DNA from: S012-113 sp965368405
GTDB lineage: Bacteria > Bacteroidota > Bacteroidia > Cytophagales > Cyclobacteriaceae
DNA: 46,013 nucleotides
Assembly: GCA_965368405.1 (NCBI GenBank)
Contig: CBDUMS010000018.1
Location: 1 to 46,013 of the forward strand
Reading direction: 5' to 3'
In this document: one piece after another, positions 38,919 through 46,013 of the stretch
Numbering within the stretch: the stretch's first letter is position 1
Layout of the letters: each line of letters opens with the position of its first letter
Notes under the pieces: generated by a model
The model's input: the letters and a program-made list of their open reading frames with translations, nothing else
What the model was told of the DNA's origin: nothing
The model's database searches: none
Program-made: the position numbers and the translations under genes

Positions 38919-39803
38919 ATGAGCGATCAATCAACAATTATAGATAAACCACGAGTTAAAAAGCCTGACTGGCTAAGGGTTAAATTGCCTGTTGGTCAGG
39001 AGTATGCCAAAGTTCGGAAGCTTGTTGACGAAAATAAACTTCATACTATTTGCGAGAGCGGCAACTGCCCCAATATGGGCGAATGCTGGGGCGCAGGTAC
39101 AGCAACTTTTATGATTCTCGGTAATGTTTGTACCAGGAGCTGTACTTTTTGTGCCGTAGCAACAGGAAGACCTCCGGAATATGACACCGACGAGCCACAA
39201 CGGGTAGCGGAGGCCATTAAGAAAATGGGTGTTAAGCATGCGGTAATCACCTCTGTTAATAGAGATGAGCTTAAGGATAAAGGCGCAGAGGTCTGGTATC
39301 AGACTGTTGTGAAAACGAAAGAGTTGGCGCCTACAACTACCATTGAGACATTAATTCCTGATGTAAAAGGAGTTTGGGATGCGCTCTATAGAATGATTGA
39401 AGGAGGCCAGGAAGTTATTTCTCATAATATGGAGACGGTAGAAGAGCTCTATCGACAGGTTAGGCCGCAGGCAAAGTATGCTCGTAGCTTAGAACAGATA
39501 CGCTTAACCAGAGAAGCTGGGCGGAGGACCAAATCGGGAATTATGCTTGGCTTGGGCGAAACGGATGACCAGGTTTATCGTGCCATGGATGATTTAGCGG
39601 CGGTAGGCCTTCATGTCCTTACCTTAGGACAATATCTGCAACCGACTAAAATGCATATAGAAGTTGCTGAATTTGTGCATCCTGACAAATTTGCTGAATT
39701 CAAAGAGGAGGGACTTAAGCGTGGCATTAAATATGTAGAGTCTTCTCCATTGGTACGATCTAGTTACCATGCCGAACGTCACGTGCATGTACCTATCGAT
39801 TAA
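38919..39803 (+). CDS. lipA: Lipoyl synthase LipA
   Basis: This radical-SAM enzyme of 294 residues inserts two sulfurs into octanoyl groups on E2/H proteins. The auxiliary cluster is held by Cys45, Cys50 and Cys56 (CESGNCPNMGEC) and the radical-SAM cluster by Cys71, Cys75 and Cys78 (CTRSCTFC). The C-terminal RSSYHAERH provides the serine ligand of the auxiliary cluster. It is a full-length cytoplasmic enzyme. It supplies lipoate to complexes such as the one served by the E1 gene upstream. It is followed by the GH20 gene after 11 bases. Confidence 0.98.
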   Translation: MSDQSTIIDKPRVKKPDWLRVKLPVGQEYAKVRKLVDENKLHTICESGNCPNMGECWGAGTATFMILGNVCTRSCTFCAVATGRPPEYDTDEPQRVAEAIKKMGVKHAVITSVNRDELKDKGAEVWYQTVVKTKELAPTTTIETLIPDVKGVWDALYRMIEGGQEVISHNMETVEELYRQVRPQAKYARSLEQIRLTREAGRRTKSGIMLGLGETDDQVYRAMDDLAAVGLHVLTLGQYLQPTKMHIEVAEFVHPDKFAEFKEEGLKRGIKYVESSPLVRSSYHAERHVHVPID

Positions 39804-39814
39804 GATATAATTTT

Positions 39815-41800
39815 ATGAAAAAACTGTGGTTCTTATTGGTATTAATAAGTGTCTCAGGGTTTGCTCAAGAGCGTCCAGCCCTAATGCCTTGGCCCACAGA
39901 AATTAAGCAGTCTGCTGGAGATTTCAGGATCGATGCTCGCTTTGATATGGTTCTTAACGGACCAGAGAGTTCAGATCTTAATAAATACGCAGCACGGTTT
40001 CTCAGTAGATTAGTCAATCGCGTAGGACTATATTTACCAAACGAAATGCCTAAAACCTCTGGCACTGCACAGCTGCAAATTTTTTATGAGGAAATTCAAC
40101 CCGTAGCCCTGGATATGGATGAGGCTTATATCTTAGAGATTATCCCGGGAAGTATAACCTTGAAATCGAGATCTCAAGTGGGTGCTATGCGCGGAATGGA
40201 AACACTTTTGCAAACAATGGATTCTGATACGGACGGGTTCTTTTTTCGCGGATATCAGATTAATGACAAGCCGCGATTTGTTTGGCGAGGGCTTCTTCTT
40301 GATGTTTGCCGCCACTGGATGCCAATGGAAGTAGTCTTACGAAATCTGGATGCGATGGCAGCAGTAAAGATGAATGTTCTCCATCTGCATCTTACCGAAG
40401 ATCAAGGTTTCCGAATAGAGAGCAAGACCTATCCAAAGCTTCATGAATTAGGGTCTAATGGCAATTATTTCACTCATGAGGATATAAAAAAGATTATTGC
40501 ATATGCCCAAGCGCGAGGAATAAGGGTGATTCCAGAATTCGATATTCCCGGGCATGCTACAAGCTGGTTTGTAGGCTACCCCGAATTAGCATCAGCACCT
40601 GGCCCCTACAGCCTTAAAACGACATTTGGTGTTCACGACCCTACAATGGATCCCACCAAAGAGTACACCTACACCTTTTTGAGTAATTTTTTAAACGAAA
40701 TGGCCAGTTTATTCCCAGATGAGTTTATTCATATTGGAGGCGATGAAAATAATGGCAAGCAGTGGGATGCCAACCCGGAAATCCGAAAATTCAAACGAGA
40801 AAATGGATTGGATAGTAATCATGAGCTTCAGGCCATGTTTAATGTTCGATTAGCTGAAATCTTAGAAGGGTTAGGAAAGCGAATGATTGGGTGGGATGAA
40901 ATCTTAGATACTGATTTGCCCGAAAATATTGTAATCCAAAGCTGGCGAGGCAAGGACGCCCTTCTCGAAGCTGCCGAGGCTGGGTATGATGGTTTACTTT
41001 CTAACGGTTATTATATTGACTTGGTCCAATCAACTGAGTTCCATTATACAAACGATCCAATCCCAGCAGGTACTAGAATTTCTAATGAGGCACGTAAGCA
41101 CATTTTAGGTGGAGAAGCAACGATGTGGAGCGAAATTGTTTCTCCAGAAACAGTGGATAGTAGAATTTGGCCGAGAACAGCAGCAATTGCAGAACGTTTT
41201 TGGTCACCATCGCTCACGAAAGATGTGAACTCTATGTATGAACGACTTGCCAAAGTTTCAGTACAGTTAGAAGAACATGGCTTGACCCATATCAAGAATT
41301 ACGATATGCTTATTCGTAGATTGGCCGGGCCAAATAATGAAAGGACCATCAAAAATCTTACAGACTTTATCGAGCCTATAGAAGGATACAAAAGAAAGAA
41401 ACCTTCCACAAGAATGTCATTATCGCGACTGCCAGATATTGCTCAGCCAGATGCCTTTAAAGCCAGAGAATTCAACTTGTTGATAGAATTATACCTAGAA
41501 GATCGTGACCCGATTATAGAGCGTGAAATTAAAGATCAAATGCTCTTATGGGTTGAGAATAATAAAGAAATGAAGCGAATTGCCAAATTTAATGCGGGAT
41601 TACGAGAGGCATTGCCATTAAGTAGTGATCTTGCTCGTATCTCGGTAGTGGGACTTCAGGCTATTAGTAGCACCATTACCCACGATGAAACTTGGAAAAA
41701 TAACGCTCTAAATACCCTTGAAATAGCAGCTAAACCAAAATCAGAATGCGAAATAAAAGTCATACAAGGGATTGAAATACTCGTTAATAGCACGAAATAG
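39815..41800 (+). CDS. GH20 beta-N-acetylhexosaminidase, exported
   Basis: 661 residues. The signal peptide is MKKLWFLLVLISVSGFA/Q, followed by a GH20b N-terminal domain (about 20-150) and a TIM-barrel catalytic domain starting RFVWRGLLLDVCRHW (about 153-500). The catalytic pair Asp310-Glu311 is in FIHIGGDENNGKQW; HLHLTEDQGFRIES and IPEFDIPGHA are also diagnostic. A helical C-terminal extension (about 510-661) does not match a sorting domain. It should cleave terminal GlcNAc/GalNAc from chitin, glycans or muropeptides in the periplasm or outside. It follows lipA by 11 bases, but the metabolic link is not evident. Confidence 0.95.
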   Translation: MKKLWFLLVLISVSGFAQERPALMPWPTEIKQSAGDFRIDARFDMVLNGPESSDLNKYAARFLSRLVNRVGLYLPNEMPKTSGTAQLQIFYEEIQPVALDMDEAYILEIIPGSITLKSRSQVGAMRGMETLLQTMDSDTDGFFFRGYQINDKPRFVWRGLLLDVCRHWMPMEVVLRNLDAMAAVKMNVLHLHLTEDQGFRIESKTYPKLHELGSNGNYFTHEDIKKIIAYAQARGIRVIPEFDIPGHATSWFVGYPELASAPGPYSLKTTFGVHDPTMDPTKEYTYTFLSNFLNEMASLFPDEFIHIGGDENNGKQWDANPEIRKFKRENGLDSNHELQAMFNVRLAEILEGLGKRMIGWDEILDTDLPENIVIQSWRGKDALLEAAEAGYDGLLSNGYYIDLVQSTEFHYTNDPIPAGTRISNEARKHILGGEATMWSEIVSPETVDSRIWPRTAAIAERFWSPSLTKDVNSMYERLAKVSVQLEEHGLTHIKNYDMLIRRLAGPNNERTIKNLTDFIEPIEGYKRKKPSTRMSLSRLPDIAQPDAFKAREFNLLIELYLEDRDPIIEREIKDQMLLWVENNKEMKRIAKFNAGLREALPLSSDLARISVVGLQAISSTITHDETWKNNALNTLEIAAKPKSECEIKVIQGIEILVNSTK

Positions 41801-41812
41801 TAACGCAGTATT

Positions 41813-41846
41813 ATTGTGTTAATTCTTTAAGAAGAACTTACATTTG
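41813..41846 (+). promoter_or_regulatory. Promoter of the DUF4136 gene
   Basis: TATTG (ending 41816), 22 bases, TACATTTG (41839-41846; perfect -7), 51 bases before the ATG. Confidence 0.55.
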
Positions 41847-41897
41847 TATAAGGATTATATATCAAGAGCTTGAGCTTTTGGCAATTAAAATAGAAAC

Positions 41898-42488
41898 ATG
41901 ATGAAGAGTACATTATTTATAGGGATTGCAATAATTTCAGGGTTGTTGTTAAATTCTTGTTCAGGCATTAAAATATTATCTGATAAAGACGAGGCGGTTG
42001 ATTTTACAAAGTTTAAAACGTATCAGTATTATGGATGGGCAGAGGAAAGCAATAAAATGCTAAATGAGCTCGACCAGAGACGAATAGAGAAAGCATTTAG
42101 TGATGAGTTTGCTAAGAGAAATCTTAAGTACGTAGAAGAAAACGGCGATATTATGGTAACCCTCTATATTGTAACCGAACAGAAATCTCAAACAACTGCT
42201 AATACTACAGGTATGGGCGGTATGGGTGGATATGGATATGGTGGATATTATGGATATGGACCTGCCTATGGTTGGGGTGGTGGTATGTCTACAACTACAT
42301 ATAGCACTACAGATTATACAGTGGGCACCCTAGTAGTTGATGTTTATGATGAAACCGATAAAAAGCTGGTTTGGGAGGGCGTAGCGAAAGGAACTATAAA
42401 AGATAACCCTAAGGGAAGGGATAGTCGTATTACAGCTGTTGTAGAAGGTATTATGAAGCGGTACCCCGTTGCTGCACCTAAGAAATAG
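41898..42488 (+). CDS. DUF4136 lipoprotein
   Basis: 196 residues with a lipoprotein signal (lipobox LLNSC, Cys21). The DUF4136 pattern follows: VDFTKFKTYQYYGW, RRIEKAFSDEFAKRNLKYVE, GDIMVTLYIV, then GTLVVDVYDETDKKLVWEG and a C-terminal helix ending MKRYP. A loop of about 30 residues in the middle is almost pure Gly, Tyr and Met (for example GMGGMGGYGYGG). ATGATG gives two possible starts three bases apart. Function unknown. It is probably outer-membrane anchored on the periplasmic side. It overlaps the convergent Rieske gene by 11 bases. Confidence 0.88.
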   Translation: MMKSTLFIGIAIISGLLLNSCSGIKILSDKDEAVDFTKFKTYQYYGWAEESNKMLNELDQRRIEKAFSDEFAKRNLKYVEENGDIMVTLYIVTEQKSQTTANTTGMGGMGGYGYGGYYGYGPAYGWGGGMSTTTYSTTDYTVGTLVVDVYDETDKKLVWEGVAKGTIKDNPKGRDSRITAVVEGIMKRYPVAAPKK

Positions 42489-43563
42489 TATTTATACAAT
42501 CTGCAATTAGGCGATGAAAGTGATGAACGCCTTTTTCACGGGTTGGTGAAAACCGACCTGTGGAATAGTATCTGGACTTAATCCCTTCTTGAACACTTTC
42601 AACTACTTCTTCATCCTCTAGTTCTACCGCATTGAGCGAAGCTCCGGCACTTTCAGCAATTTTTTTTGGGTCCCGAACATAGGATATGAATTCTATCTCA
42701 GTTTTATTGTGAGCAACCGGTCTTACAATATTCACCGACAGTCCCCATGGATAAAAATTGAGCATCATATTGGGGAAAATCCAGTAGTAATAAGCAGCTA
42801 TTTTTTTGCCATAATCGATATGACCTGGGGGTAGATCAAAAGCCTCCGTGCCATCTTTGGCATAGGCTATTTGCAGGTTACAATAATCGAAGAGTAATGT
42901 TTCATAGGTTTGGTACTCAACGGCCTGGTTGAGTTCTGGGTGGACATAGGGGATATGAAAACCTTCAAGATAGTTATCGCAGTAAAGGGCCCAATGTGCA
43001 TCTACTCGGTATTTCTTTCCTAACTTATCGTTCTTTTTAAAATCAGCTACATTCATAAACCCGATCCGATCTTCTAAGCACTTGGTAAGCAGACTGAAAT
43101 TAAACTTTGGTGTTAGGTTAACGAAAACAAACTGCGACCAAGTTTCTAGGTTAATCGTTGATAAATGATCACAACTTCTTGGGAAATCCTTCGCGAATTC
43201 AAATTCCGGCATAGATATAAACTTTCCATCAAGTCCAAATTTTCGGCCATGGTAACCACAGATTACCTGGCTTGATTTTTTTTGTTTTTGAACCAAAATA
43301 TTACCGCGGTGGGTGCACACATTGCTAATGCAACTGAGTTTTTTACGGCCATCTTTAACAAGTAATAAAGGCTCTTCAATTATACCATCCAGTAACTTGA
43401 ATGGAATCAGGTTATTTTCGGTGCCAATTATGTCTAGATCACCAACCCACTGCCAAGAAGAGGAGATGAGGGCATCTGTAAACTCTGTAAATCGATCTTT
43501 GTCATTATAAAATGATGTTGGCAGTGTCTCTGCTTTGGTTATATCAGGATCGATATTAAACAT
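42478..43563 (-). CDS. Rieske-type ring-hydroxylating/demethylating oxygenase, alpha subunit
   Basis: 361 residues from the ATG at 43563. A TTG at 43605 would add 14 residues but begins outside the conserved IDPDITKAETLP start. The Rieske 2Fe-2S ligands are Cys83-x-His85 (CTHRGN) and Cys102-x2-His105 (CGYHGRKF). The mononuclear iron region is YCDNYLEGFHIPYVHPEL, with His203 and His208. The end GRFSPTREKGVHHFHRL is typical of the choline monooxygenase/GbcA-like branch. It oxidises a small substrate using electrons from an unlinked reductase. It diverges by 56 bases from an amino-acid permease gene, followed by a DDAH-like hydrolase, so an N-methylated or guanidino compound is a reasonable substrate guess. 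Confidence 0.9.
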   Translation of the reverse strand: MFNIDPDITKAETLPTSFYNDKDRFTEFTDALISSSWQWVGDLDIIGTENNLIPFKLLDGIIEEPLLLVKDGRKKLSCISNVCTHRGNILVQKQKKSSQVICGYHGRKFGLDGKFISMPEFEFAKDFPRSCDHLSTINLETWSQFVFVNLTPKFNFSLLTKCLEDRIGFMNVADFKKNDKLGKKYRVDAHWALYCDNYLEGFHIPYVHPELNQAVEYQTYETLLFDYCNLQIAYAKDGTEAFDLPPGHIDYGKKIAAYYYWIFPNMMLNFYPWGLSVNIVRPVAHNKTEIEFISYVRDPKKIAESAGASLNAVELEDEEVVESVQEGIKSRYYSTGRFSPTREKGVHHFHRLIADCINTIS

Positions 43564-43619
43564 GTGACCTAGAGATTGTATTTTATTTACTATGTTCGTT
43601 ATCAATATTAATTCTTTGT

Positions 43620-44939
43620 ATGGCCAACACCAATAAGAAACAAGAAATAGGGATCTACATTACTACCTCCTTAGTTGTCGGTACAATGATAGGGTCCGGA
43701 ATATTTTTACTTCCGGCAAGCTTAGCTTCGCTAGGCGGAATAAGTGTGTTAGGTTGGCTCATATCAGGAGCCGGCGGTTTATTAATAGCTTTATTGTATG
43801 GCAGGCTAAGCAAGCTTGTTAAACAGAGTGGTGGCCCATACATATATCCTAAAGAAGGGTTTGGTGAATTTGTTGGTTTCCTCTCAGGGTGGGGTTATTG
43901 GGTATCAATAGTAACTTCTGTAGCGGCAGTGGGTACTGTTGTACCAGGGTATTTATTTGTATTTTTTCCATCCTTAGAAAGTGTTTCTGGCATAAACATT
44001 ATTTTACCACTGTTTATCATCTGGATATTGACCTGGGTCAATTCAAGGGGTATTCGGTCAGGAGGCTTTGTACAATTGGTAACAACAATCTTTAAAGTTG
44101 TTCCCTTACTCGCACTGGGCTTTATTGGTATTTTCTATATTAAATTAGAAAACTTCATGCCTCTAAACAACACTGGGGAATCCGATCTTTTTGCTATCGG
44201 GGCAGCCGTATCATTAACCTTGTTCGCATTCCTAGGTGTTGAATTTGCTACGATTCCTGCAGAAAACATTAAGAATCCCGAAAAGAACATCGCAAGAGCA
44301 ACCATCGGTGGGACACTATTAACCTTAGTTATCTACATCCTGGTAAGTACAGTTGCATTAGGGGTAGTTGGAGCTAGTGAGTTGGCAACCTCCGGTGCGC
44401 CTATGGCAGATGCGGCCTTCATTTTATGGGGTAACTGGGGGCGATATTTTATTAGCTTGGGCGCATTAATATCCGTTATCGGGGCAATGAACGGCTTGAT
44501 TTTAGTACAGGCCCAGTTGCCAATGGTTATGGCCCGAGATAATCTTTTTCCTCCAATTTTCAAGGAATTATCTAATCGTGAGGTGCCACTAAAAGGCTTA
44601 ATCGTTTCTAGTGTATTAATTACCATTATTCTGTTTGGTAATCAATCTGCCAGTTTAGCGAACCTGTTTAAACTCTTGATTTTACTAAGCACCTTCTTAA
44701 ACTTAATCACCTATACATTTTCTTCGATGTCGGAAGTAATGATTTTACTAAAGCTCAAACGAGGAGAATGGAAGAAGCGAATTATACCAGCATTTTTAAT
44801 TAGTATCCCCACTTTTCTTTTTACAATTTGGGCTTACCTAGGTTCAGGCACAGATACTGTTTTTTATGGGTTCATATGCTTGATGCTAGGTATTCCATTT
44901 TATGTTTGGTCGAAGATTAAATTTAATCAAAAGGAATAA
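43620..44939 (+). CDS. APC-family amino-acid permease
   Basis: 439 residues with about 12 hydrophobic helices. The N-terminal consensus GTMIGSGIFLLPASLA marks the amino acid-polyamine-organocation family. The helix 3 region SGGPYIYPKEGFGEFVGFLSGWGYW and the EFATIPAENIKNPEKNIARA loop are also characteristic (positions about 66-90 and 205-224). It is an inner-membrane transporter, substrate not determined. It overlaps the next gene by one base (TAATG), so the permease and hydrolase are co-translated. It diverges from the Rieske oxygenase over a 56-base gap, in which I see no clean promoter. Confidence 0.92.
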   Translation: MANTNKKQEIGIYITTSLVVGTMIGSGIFLLPASLASLGGISVLGWLISGAGGLLIALLYGRLSKLVKQSGGPYIYPKEGFGEFVGFLSGWGYWVSIVTSVAAVGTVVPGYLFVFFPSLESVSGINIILPLFIIWILTWVNSRGIRSGGFVQLVTTIFKVVPLLALGFIGIFYIKLENFMPLNNTGESDLFAIGAAVSLTLFAFLGVEFATIPAENIKNPEKNIARATIGGTLLTLVIYILVSTVALGVVGASELATSGAPMADAAFILWGNWGRYFISLGALISVIGAMNGLILVQAQLPMVMARDNLFPPIFKELSNREVPLKGLIVSSVLITIILFGNQSASLANLFKLLILLSTFLNLITYTFSSMSEVMILLKLKRGEWKKRIIPAFLISIPTFLFTIWAYLGSGTDTVFYGFICLMLGIPFYVWSKIKFNQKE

Positions 44940-45817
44940 TGAGTATTAGTCGACAATCAGAATATAATACCCTTAAGTCGGTATTGTTGAAGCATCCAAA
45001 AGATGCCTTTCGTAGCCAAAGCTTTATCGATGAAAACTGGAAAGATTTAAACTATCTTGCTAGACCCAACTTTAATAAGGCTTGCGTGGAATATGATCAA
45101 TTTGTTCAAATATTTATTGATAATGATATAGATGTTCAGTTTCTGCCAGCACAGAGTCATACAGGAATGGATTCTTTTTATGTGCGAGATGCCTCTATAA
45201 TACTTGATACAGGTGCCTTTATTTGTAATATGGGTAAGCCTCAACGAAGCGGAGAGCCTGCTCAACAAATGGAATATTACAGCAACGTAGTACTTCCTAT
45301 TACTAATCAGTGTCAAGCTCCCGGAAAAATTGAAGGTGGTGATGTCGCATGGCTCAATGATGATCTTATGGCTATTGCCCATGGTTATCGAACAAATGCA
45401 GATGGTATCCACCAAATCCAAGCGGTGTTGGCTAGAGTTCATGCTGAATTAATCGTTATGGACGCTCCGCATTATAAGGGCCCCTCCGATGTATTTCATC
45501 TTATGTCGGTTTTAAGCCCGGTAGATAAGGATTTGGCTGTTGTTTATTCACCACTTATGACGGTGCCATTCAGAAATCGCTTGCTCGATTTGGGAATAGA
45601 GTTTGTAGAGGTGCCAGACGAAGAATTTGAATCCCTCGGTTGTAATGTTTTAGCCATTGGGCCCCGAAGATGTTTAATGGTTAAAGGAAACCCTATAACC
45701 AGAGCCTTATTAGAGAGGGCTGGGGCCGAAGTAATTGAATTTGAAGGAGATGAGATATGTATGAAGGGCAGCGGTGGCCCTACTTGCCTAACACGCCCGA
45801 TTGACAGAATAATTTAA
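44939..45817 (+). CDS. DDAH/arginine deiminase-like amidinohydrolase
   Basis: 292 residues of the pentein (guanidino-group modifying) fold. Substrate-binding Asp84 (FYVRDAS), Glu132-Gly-Gly-Asp135, an RTN motif at 151-153, catalytic His187 (DVFHLMS) and the C-terminal nucleophile Cys283 (GGPTCLTRP) are all present. The length is close to dimethylarginine dimethylaminohydrolases (about 255-290) and shorter than arginine deiminases (about 400). It should hydrolyse an arginine-like guanidine to a ureido group plus an amine. Coupled to the permease gene, it may process an imported methylated arginine or related compound. That is inference. Confidence 0.87.
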   Translation: MSISRQSEYNTLKSVLLKHPKDAFRSQSFIDENWKDLNYLARPNFNKACVEYDQFVQIFIDNDIDVQFLPAQSHTGMDSFYVRDASIILDTGAFICNMGKPQRSGEPAQQMEYYSNVVLPITNQCQAPGKIEGGDVAWLNDDLMAIAHGYRTNADGIHQIQAVLARVHAELIVMDAPHYKGPSDVFHLMSVLSPVDKDLAVVYSPLMTVPFRNRLLDLGIEFVEVPDEEFESLGCNVLAIGPRRCLMVKGNPITRALLERAGAEVIEFEGDEICMKGSGGPTCLTRPIDRII

Positions 45818-45841
45818 TTCGACTTTTATAGCATTACTCTA

Positions 45842-45871
45842 TTGCTAATTTAGAAATAGATTGTATTTTTG
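45842..45871 (+). promoter_or_regulatory. First of two tandem promoters reading out of the window
   Basis: TTG (45842-45844), 19 bases, TATTTTTG (45864-45871; perfect -7). No gene follows before the second promoter. The stretch to 45970 holds an A/T-rich leader and GTGCAAATGTGCGCA, with no coding potential seen. Confidence 0.5.
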
Positions 45872-45970
45872 TCCTCCCAAATACGGGATGTGCAAATGTG
45901 CGCATTAAACAAAGATTGAAGGATAAAAATATTTTTATTAATTATTAGGTTAGTTAATATTTATATTCTC

Positions 45971-45978
45971 TATTTTTG
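45971..45978 (+). promoter_or_regulatory. -7 element of the second tandem promoter
   Basis: TATTTTTG, a perfect -7, followed by GCACTC as at rpmB and rpmG. An ATG occurs at 45997-45999 and may begin the next gene, of which too little is present to identify. Confidence 0.55.
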
Positions 45979-46013
45979 CACTCGCTTTTGGGCGGGATGA
46001 ATAAAAAAAGGTT

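Noticed and set aside
1..46013. tRNA, rRNA, IS element, prophage, integron or toxin-antitoxin genes
   Set aside because: I looked in all gaps and at gene ends and saw no tRNA-like fold, terminal inverted repeats, transposase, integrase or small toxin-antitoxin pair. The codon use appears uniform apart from the repeat protein.

Overview
The window looks like chromosomal DNA of a Bacteroidota bacterium, most likely a Cytophagales/Fulvivirga-Roseivirga-type marine or soil glider. Genus is not determined. The evidence is: -7 elements of the TAnnTTTG type before many genes; almost no Shine-Dalgarno sequences; type IX secretion-type proteins (a PorQ-like barrel and a PorE-like OmpA protein); a DUF4295 gene behind rpmB and rpmG; BshC (bacillithiol); and families largely confined to this phylum (DUF6048, DUF6452, DUF6503). 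I see no IS element, prophage, CRISPR array, tRNA or rRNA. No gene-free stretch exceeds 300 bases.

Layout. 1-2406 (minus): a truncated membrane sensor-like protein, a K+ channel with an RCK domain, and a DUF6503 exported protein. 2465-4760 (plus): a BlaI-type repressor and M56 peptidase pair behind two identical palindromic operators. 4764-6719 (minus): a PorE-like OmpA protein. 6875-12253 (plus): lon, porQ-like, hslU and a DUF4442 hotdog protein. 12245-13945 (minus): a PolX/PHP protein with a degenerate polymerase site. 14109-15695: an unknown exported protein. 15692-16966 (minus): ornithine aminotransferase with a Cys cluster. 17140-25453 (plus, with one minus pair): rpmB, an exported aminopeptidase P, rpmG, DUF4295, ftsY, a class A-type serine hydrolase, (minus DUF6452-DUF6048), rimO and bshC. 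25459-30019 (minus): an operon of M16 peptidase, ispF, mnmD, an outer-membrane protein and a DUF3179 lipoprotein. 30238-42488 (plus): a 2-oxoacid:ferredoxin oxidoreductase (alpha, plus a beta-gamma fusion), a fused E1 dehydrogenase, a giant basic repeat protein, a small beta-barrel, lipA, a GH20 hexosaminidase and a DUF4136 lipoprotein. 42478-45817: a Rieske oxygenase diverging from an amino-acid permease and a DDAH-like amidinohydrolase. 45818-46013: tandem promoters of a gene beyond the window.

How the genes work together. Much of the window is housekeeping: protein quality control (lon, hslU), co-translational targeting and ribosome maturation (rpmB, rpmG, DUF4295, ftsY, rimO), tRNA modification, isoprenoids, bacillithiol, and lipoate-dependent 2-oxoacid oxidation (E1 plus lipA). 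The least explained part is 34728-38894. It encodes an exported, very basic protein of about 1,129 residues made almost wholly of three kinds of internal repeat, followed by a small predicted outer-membrane barrel. I regard this pair as the best candidate for an undescribed system. Other items worth a second look are the dual operator at blaI, the porQ start nested inside lon, the Cys cluster in ornithine aminotransferase, the beta-gamma fusion of the oxidoreductase and the Rieske/permease/DDAH cluster.

Limits: all family calls come from reading motifs by eye, with no database search. Promoter and operator calls are pattern matches.
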